From: Castor canadensis
Lineage: Eukaryota > Chordata > Mammalia > Rodentia > Castoridae
NCBI RefSeq assembly: GCF_047511655.1
Contig: NC_133398.1
Location: forward strand, 111,306,332 to 111,370,331
Reading direction: 5' to 3'
Length of the DNA: 64,000 nt
Every line of letters starts with the position of its first letter. Within the stretch, counting starts at the first letter, position 1. Shown piece after piece: positions 58,890 to 64,000 of this stretch. Under the pieces are notes generated by a model, which saw only the letters and a program-made list of their open reading frames with translations, did no database searches and was not told the DNA's origin. A program made the position numbers and the translations under genes.

Positions 58890-59790
58890 TCAACATTTCT
58901 TCCTCGCTAAGGAAGGCAGTGGACTTTTCTCCTCAGGCTTGTCACTTGGAATGGGGGGGAGCAGCTGTTTTTGTCTCTGAATTTCAAAAAGCTTTGATCA
59001 GAATGGCTGTTGGGAGACTGAGCTCTAATCTAGCTTTATCTGAGCTGCAGTCCCATCTGTGTTTTGCCACATGCAGGTGCACTGATGTGAAGAGTGTAGG
59101 ACACAACTCGAAACTGCTCCTAAGGTCCCCAGGCTGGATTGCTCCTCCCTGGAGGGGCAGTATGGGTTCAGCATGGGGAATTCCTGAAATGTCTCATTGA
59201 TCCTCTGAGAGGGCACAAAGCTGTCAAGCCAGGCAGAATGCACTGAAGGTCAAGGCACAGGGCTCTGGGTGATTCTGTACCACTTTGCCTCATATTTCTC
59301 TGTCCTAGCTCTGTAGTGCAACTCACAATTCTCACCTAAGTAGAACTGAATCTGTGAATCTGAGTCTGTACTGCAGCTAGTTTCCTGGGTCCACAATGAT
59401 TCCATGGCCATTGTTCACTTACCTGCTGAAGAGTGAAACTAGTTGGAGTTTGGAGATCAAAACATGAACTGTGTTCTGGTCTCCTTGGCTAGGAGTAAAA
59501 CTGGAATTTTTGACTCAGGCCCAAACTCCTGGCATTCCACATGCCATGTCTGGCCACTCACCCATATGTGTCAAATAAAGAGCTGTGGTAAAGCACAGAC
59601 AAAGCAGGCTTATTAAAATTTTAATGGAAATGCCAGAGGCAGAGGCAAAATCAACACTTCAGACTGTCTTTGGTCATGTCTGGTATAAAGACACGAGCTT
59701 CAGCTTTAAGTAGACAAAGAATCAGAGCTAGGATCAAAAATATACATAACTAGAGAGTACCAGTCACAGGTGTGTTACAGGAGTCAAGTG
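58890..59790 (-). other. GC-richer module (mirror of 945-1,900)
   Basis: This is the right-arm copy of the possible LTR-derived module, in opposite orientation. On the minus strand the TATA-like element has drifted ('ctacttaaagc') and the frames seen in the left arm are broken differently. That argues that neither copy is under coding constraint. Confidence 0.35.
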
Positions 59791-59831
59791 GGGACTGGTT
59801 AGTCATTATTACAGTCCCTGTTATTCGAGTG

Positions 59832-60004
59832 TTCTGGAGAAGTTATTATCAGTGTCTTCCATTGAAGTGGTGGGAGGGGGGATTAAGGGAACTGTAGAGG
59901 GGGTGATTTCAATTGTGATATATTTGATACATTGTAAGAACCTTTGTAAATGCCACAATGTACCTCCCAACCCAGAACAACAATAAAATAAAAATTTTAA
60001 AATG
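59832..60004 (+). mobile_element. L1 3' UTR fragment (mirror of 732-905)
   Basis: This is the right-arm counterpart of the L1 3' end at 732-905, here in sense orientation, ending with the A-rich tail around 59,985-60,004. It was therefore present before the arms were duplicated. Confidence 0.75.
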
Positions 60005-61266
60005 TACCTGAGTCTCACTGAAAAAAAATTTCATAATTTCTTTGATTATAAAACATATTAGCTTTCAAGTATTCCACATTACTAGAAAAGGGCTTTGCAT
60101 ATGTTAAATCAACAGATGAATCTTAGCTAAACCACAATTAATTTTGATGAGTGCATGAAATGTCATGCTTCATAATGGTAATTGATAATCCCAACTGCTT
60201 TAGAAATCTATGATATCCAAATACCTTACGGTTAAGAAACACAAGACAATGAAAGAAAGCCAGGGCCCTAAAACACATAAATGAATCATAAATGAATGTA
60301 TTTTGATGATAACAGGTAGACAATCTAATCACCTAGTGAAAAAATATGAAATTTCACCATTTGTTGTTGAAAAAAGGTTCTGAATATTTATGAATATTTA
60401 GTATTTTGTATTTCTGAATAACGCATGCAATATACTTTTAAACTCTTAATCTGATGTTTTGTTTTTTTCTTTCTCTAATCTATACCCGATATTGTAGTTT
60501 TAACTTTGAACTTTGAAATCCTATGCATAAGAAAAATGTAGCTAACCAGATATTGCAATTTAGTGTCAATTGTTAGATTAAACAAACATAAACTGAAAAC
60601 TGAGCATAATAATGGAAATTTTCTCAGCTAAATTTCTGATATGGGCTTTGGTATTGGAAGACAAAAATGTTGGGTTCCATACCTAAGTGTTCAATGTACT
60701 TTTTCAAATTATATTCAGTTGTACTATTACATGACATAAGTTCAGCGTATATTTGAACTTCCTAATTTATTTACAGTTACTGAAGAATGTTAATATTGTT
60801 TTCACAGGCAACTCTCTGGAAGTTTACTGTTCCCTGATATGCTTAGATTTAAATGTTTCTGCTTAGTAGTTCATAATCAGAAAATTATTGTAACACCTCA
60901 AACCTCAGAGCCCATTTTTAGAGCAGAAAGTAATTTTGAGGAAGAAGTGTGAAAATGTTGATCACATCTAAAATATACTAGAGCTTATGCTATTTGTATT
61001 ATAAACATATTGACATTTTCAAAAATCTAATTTATAATTTCATAAATCTTAAAGGGAATACTCAAATCATATATAGTGGTTTATACTTAATTTTTTAAAG
61101 TGTATCTACTTTAAGAGCACTAACAACAGCCATATTCTAATTATAAATAAAAATGTTTAATTATGTTTAATTAAATAAAATGAAATTTTCAATTTTTCAT
61201 GGTCAATTTATTCAATATTTTTTATTTTTTTTCCTGCTTGACAATATAACTTGGTGAATATTTTAT

Positions 61267-61271
61267 GGAGG

Positions 61272-61324
<53 letters not shown>

Positions 61325-61370
61325 TGGAGGAAATATATATATATATATATACATATATGGAGGAAATATA

Positions 61371-61414
<44 letters not shown>

Positions 61415-61416
61415 TG
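61267..61416. repeat. Compound (TA)n tract with three GGAGGAA interruptions
   Basis: Long TA runs are punctuated by 'ggaggaa' at 61,267-61,273, 61,326-61,332 and 61,359-61,365, each within a 'tatggaggaaatat' context. This looks like replication-slippage duplication of a TA-run-plus-GGAGGAA unit. Confidence 0.95.
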
Positions 61417-63400
61417 TATTTACTGTTTCTAGCTTGTATCTCCTGACCCTTTGCAATGCTTCTTACAGTTCTGCTCTTCAGTGTCTCCTGGGTTCCTGCT
61501 TCCCTGATGACAAAGAAGTTCTGGGAAGACACTTTCCACAAATACTGGTTCCACACCCATTCCCAGCACCCTGTTGATGTGCTAACCCTGCATCTTATTT
61601 CTGTTATTTTGTTTAAGAAATATGTATTGTGGAATTACTAAGCATCTGACACTGTTTGCATTTGAGGTAATGGTTTTATGCCCAATGAACTAATCAAAGC
61701 AAACTGAGAACTGGTCCAAAAAAAGGAATGTGGAATGTTATCCTTATAGCCTTTCTGGGCTTGGCAAGGCCACTTGTGCCCTGGCTTGAGTCACCAGCCC
61801 AGGGAGATCTCCCAGACTGCCTTTCTTCCAAAAAGGTTGATTTTCACTCAACCTCCAAGTGCTGTTATCCATTTACCTCCTTATGTGTGACTCTTCCTCT
61901 ACAGAAATACCTTTGAAAAGGGCAGTATACATATGCAGCCTGCATTCCTCCAATTCCATTCTCTATTAATCCCAGTCCATTAGATCTGTCAGCCACATCC
62001 TGTGCTTCAGTTGCTTCTTTGCAGTCGTTAAATATCCTCACATTAGTACACACAGTGGCCAAGATTTTAATTCTATATTTATTGATATGTCAGTAGCATT
62101 TGCTAAATTGCTCATTCCTTGTATTTTGTAAAAAAAAAAAAAACCTTTTATTTTTGTTCTATATTATTTTACTGTTCTATTTTCTTACATCATTGCAAAA
62201 GTTTTAACCATATCTCTTGTTTGTTTCAGCTATGTCCTCTACCTATTAAATTTGAAGTTCTGTAGTGTAAATCATTTTGCTCTGTTCTCTCTCTGGCATC
62301 ACTCTCTGAGTAAGCCCATCAAATCTGTTTGAAAGACTATCTAAACTCTAGTGACTTCAGGGCCAAATTCACTCACACACTTCACATGGCAACATGAGCA
62401 TGTGATATTCATCCCAATTATAATATACTCATAATTGAATTTCTGTTCTCCAGCCCATCTAAAGTAATAACCACTCTCTGTATTGTTTTGTTGTTTGGTT
62501 TTTAAAACTTCAGCCATTCCCTTGGTTCCACTTTTAGAATATATGCATAATTAAAATCATCACCACATCACACATTACCAAAATAACTGGTTACACTACA
62601 TTTAATGTGCTTCTATACAAATAGAGTAATGGCTGAACCTCTTCACAGTTGCTTCATATTAGTGAACTGCAGTGATTTTTCTATTTTCTTTGTACATTCA
62701 ATGATTAAAGAACATAAGAATCACACAAATAGACTAAGCCATAAAATGATATAATACTGGATAAACTTGGCAAAACTGAGGAGAATATGAGAGACAGAAT
62801 CCCTTTCTAAATATGTCTTAAATTTTTATTGACAAAAAGAGAAATTTACATGTGATCAGGAAGGCAGTGTGAAGCATCAGTTACAGTTCTCTAAACGATA
62901 ACTCTGCTCAGACATCATGAGTGACACATGAAAATGTGTTGAGAACCATGCCTTTGACTTACTTTCCCCATGGTCAGAGAGGAAATAGGGACACTAGTTG
63001 ATCCCATGAAGTTCTCTCCACTCTCTATCCAGCTCTTTTTCTGCACTACTGGCTCTGAAACAATGACCCTATTCCCATGAAAAATATGGAGGAAACAGGA
63101 TTATAGCCCTTTTCTTTGTTTCTCCATGGTCCTACCATGGAGCTGGCCATGCAGGGCTTGTCACAGAACCACCAATGTGAGATATGTGTAGACGTTCATA
63201 ATGTTAATTTACATGGATGTGCCAAAGAACAGTTCAAACTCATGTATATTATATTTCTAGTTTCCAGAAACATTTATTGTTTATTTTAAATGCATATCCT
63301 AAAGAGTCATCTTAAGTGTATTATTTAGCAATTCATCACATTTAATATCTTTTTCAGTGCAAATTTCTTTTCTGTTATTTTCCACTAGTTGTTTTATGTG

Positions 63401-63446
63401 CACACACACACACACACACACCTACACACACACACACACACACACC
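63401..63446. repeat. (CA)n microsatellite
   Basis: These are two CA runs separated by 'cctacaca'. Confidence 0.97.
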
Positions 63447-63554
63447 AATGCCTAATATTTATATTCATTTTTAGTCAGCTTCTTGCTTTTTAGCAAACTT
63501 TCCCCTATTTTTTTATGGCTGAAACATTGTTATTTCTCATAAAAGTATCTTTAT

Positions 63555-63625
63555 TTCTTCTTTTAGAGAGTCTTGCTCTATTTTCCAGGCTGACCTCAAA
63601 CTTGTGAAGTTCCTGACTCAGCTAA
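63555..63625 (-). mobile_element. B1-like (7SL-derived) SINE remnant
   Basis: The plus strand has 'gagagtcttgctctatttt', 'ccaggctgacctcaaactt' and 'ttcctgactcagc', which is the antisense core of a 7SL-derived monomeric SINE. It is short and diverged. It supports a rodent or close relative. Confidence 0.7.
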
Positions 63626-64000
63626 AATCTATCTAGATTTAATTTGCAAAACCTACTAATCTAATTACACCAGATCATTTTCACAGCTCAGCACAACAGA
63701 ATTTGTTAGAAAGTGAACAATGCATAAATATCTGGACTAACAACTGAGAATAAAAAATATATTGCTTAAAACACCAATATCTTCACAATAACAAGTTCAA
63801 ATTTGTCATAAAAACATATACCATAAATGTGACTCTGAAACAAAATAAGATTAAATATTGAAAGCTCAAAGAAGGAAAAGCAAGCTATTTATATTCTTTC
63901 AGGAGAGATTATATTTCAGGGGAAATTTTTTTTATAGACCATGAAGGAAAATATTTTGTAAACACACCTTTGAACATCATACCTCAAGCAAGAGCAAATT

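Larger units (their letters stand above)
50002..60745 (-). repeat. Right arm of the large inverted repeat
   Basis: This is the reverse-complement partner of 1-13,185 and is shorter mainly because the RBMS1 pseudogene block is missing. Its inner edge lies in an antisense L1 ORF2: the match begins at about 50,002, whereas the partner L1 in the left arm continues another 635 bp into the spacer. Its outer edge at 60,745 is set only by the window start on the other side, so homology may continue further right. The inner edge coincides with the end of the second copy of the direct duplication (49,998). Confidence 0.93.
60746..64000. other. Right flank outside the recognised inverted repeat
   Basis: No partner is visible because the window begins at the matching point. 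There is no gene. It holds the TA-rich and CA microsatellites, an A-run near 62,131-62,144, and a B1-like remnant near 63.6 kb. The frames at 61,208-61,577 are translations of the TA repeat. Confidence 0.55.

Noticed and set aside
1-60745. A recent palindrome kept identical by gene conversion, as on mammalian Y or X chromosomes
   Set aside because: By-eye identity of the arms is only about 85-92% with many indels, which does not fit active conversion.
61208-61577. Frames of 82-108 aa rich in alternating Ile and Tyr
   Set aside because: They are plain translations of the TA microsatellite on both strands.
1-64000. Possibility of a bacterial, viral or plasmid origin with operons
   Set aside because: There are no long frames, no ribosome-binding-site/gene order, and abundant mammalian L1, SINE and processed pseudogene sequence.

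Overview
The window reads as AT-rich, LINE-dense nuclear DNA from a placental mammal, most likely a rodent. The evidence is many L1 fragments (ORF2 reverse-transcriptase pieces and a recurring L1 3' UTR ending near 'cacaatgtaccc...caacaataaaa'), two tRNA/ID-like SINEs, a 7SL/B1-like SINE remnant near 63.6 kb, retrocopies of mammalian genes, and (CT)n, (GA)n, (TA)n and (CA)n microsatellites. The L1 3' UTR and ID-like SINE remind me of the beaver/kangaroo-rat side of the rodents; that is recollection, not proof. I find no intact protein-coding gene, no rRNA or tRNA gene, no CRISPR array and no operon-like structure. The longest open frames (137, 123, 115, 114 aa) are L1 debris or frames I do not recognise.

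Layout. The main structure is a large, old inverted repeat. The left arm (1-13,185, cut by the window start) is the reverse complement of the right arm (50,002-60,745), around a spacer of about 36.8 kb. By eye the arms are roughly 85-92% identical. Inside the spacer is a second, direct duplication: 21,033-33,340 is repeated as 41,673-49,998, about 90-94% identical by eye. Copy 2 lacks a 4.6 kb block (27,979-32,560) and carries an extra L1 insertion (45,037-45,661) with a 13-bp target-site duplication. Copy 2 of the direct repeat ends where the right arm begins (about 50,000), so one junction serves both rearrangements. The spacer and arms also contain a diverged AT-rich repeat family that recurs about every 4.7 kb at 18-24 kb and again elsewhere, partly in inverted orientation.

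Retrocopies and pseudogenes. A processed pseudogene of RBMS1 (two-RRM single-strand nucleic-acid-binding protein) lies at about 4.44-6.31 kb, in the left arm only; the right arm lacks the matching 2.66 kb. A short remnant of an actin-related protein T gene (ACTRT1/ACTRT2-like) lies at 17.7-17.99 kb on the minus strand. A retrocopy of a transcript I could not identify lies at 14,321-15,083 on the minus strand, with a perfect 18-bp target-site duplication. Two small local inversions of about 240-265 bp lie at 11,098-11,335 and 13,821-14,085.

The genes do not work together in any pathway: the window is a record of duplication, inversion and retroposition in a gene-poor region. I did not find a new biological system. 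The feature most worth following is the nested duplication architecture and the mechanism behind it.
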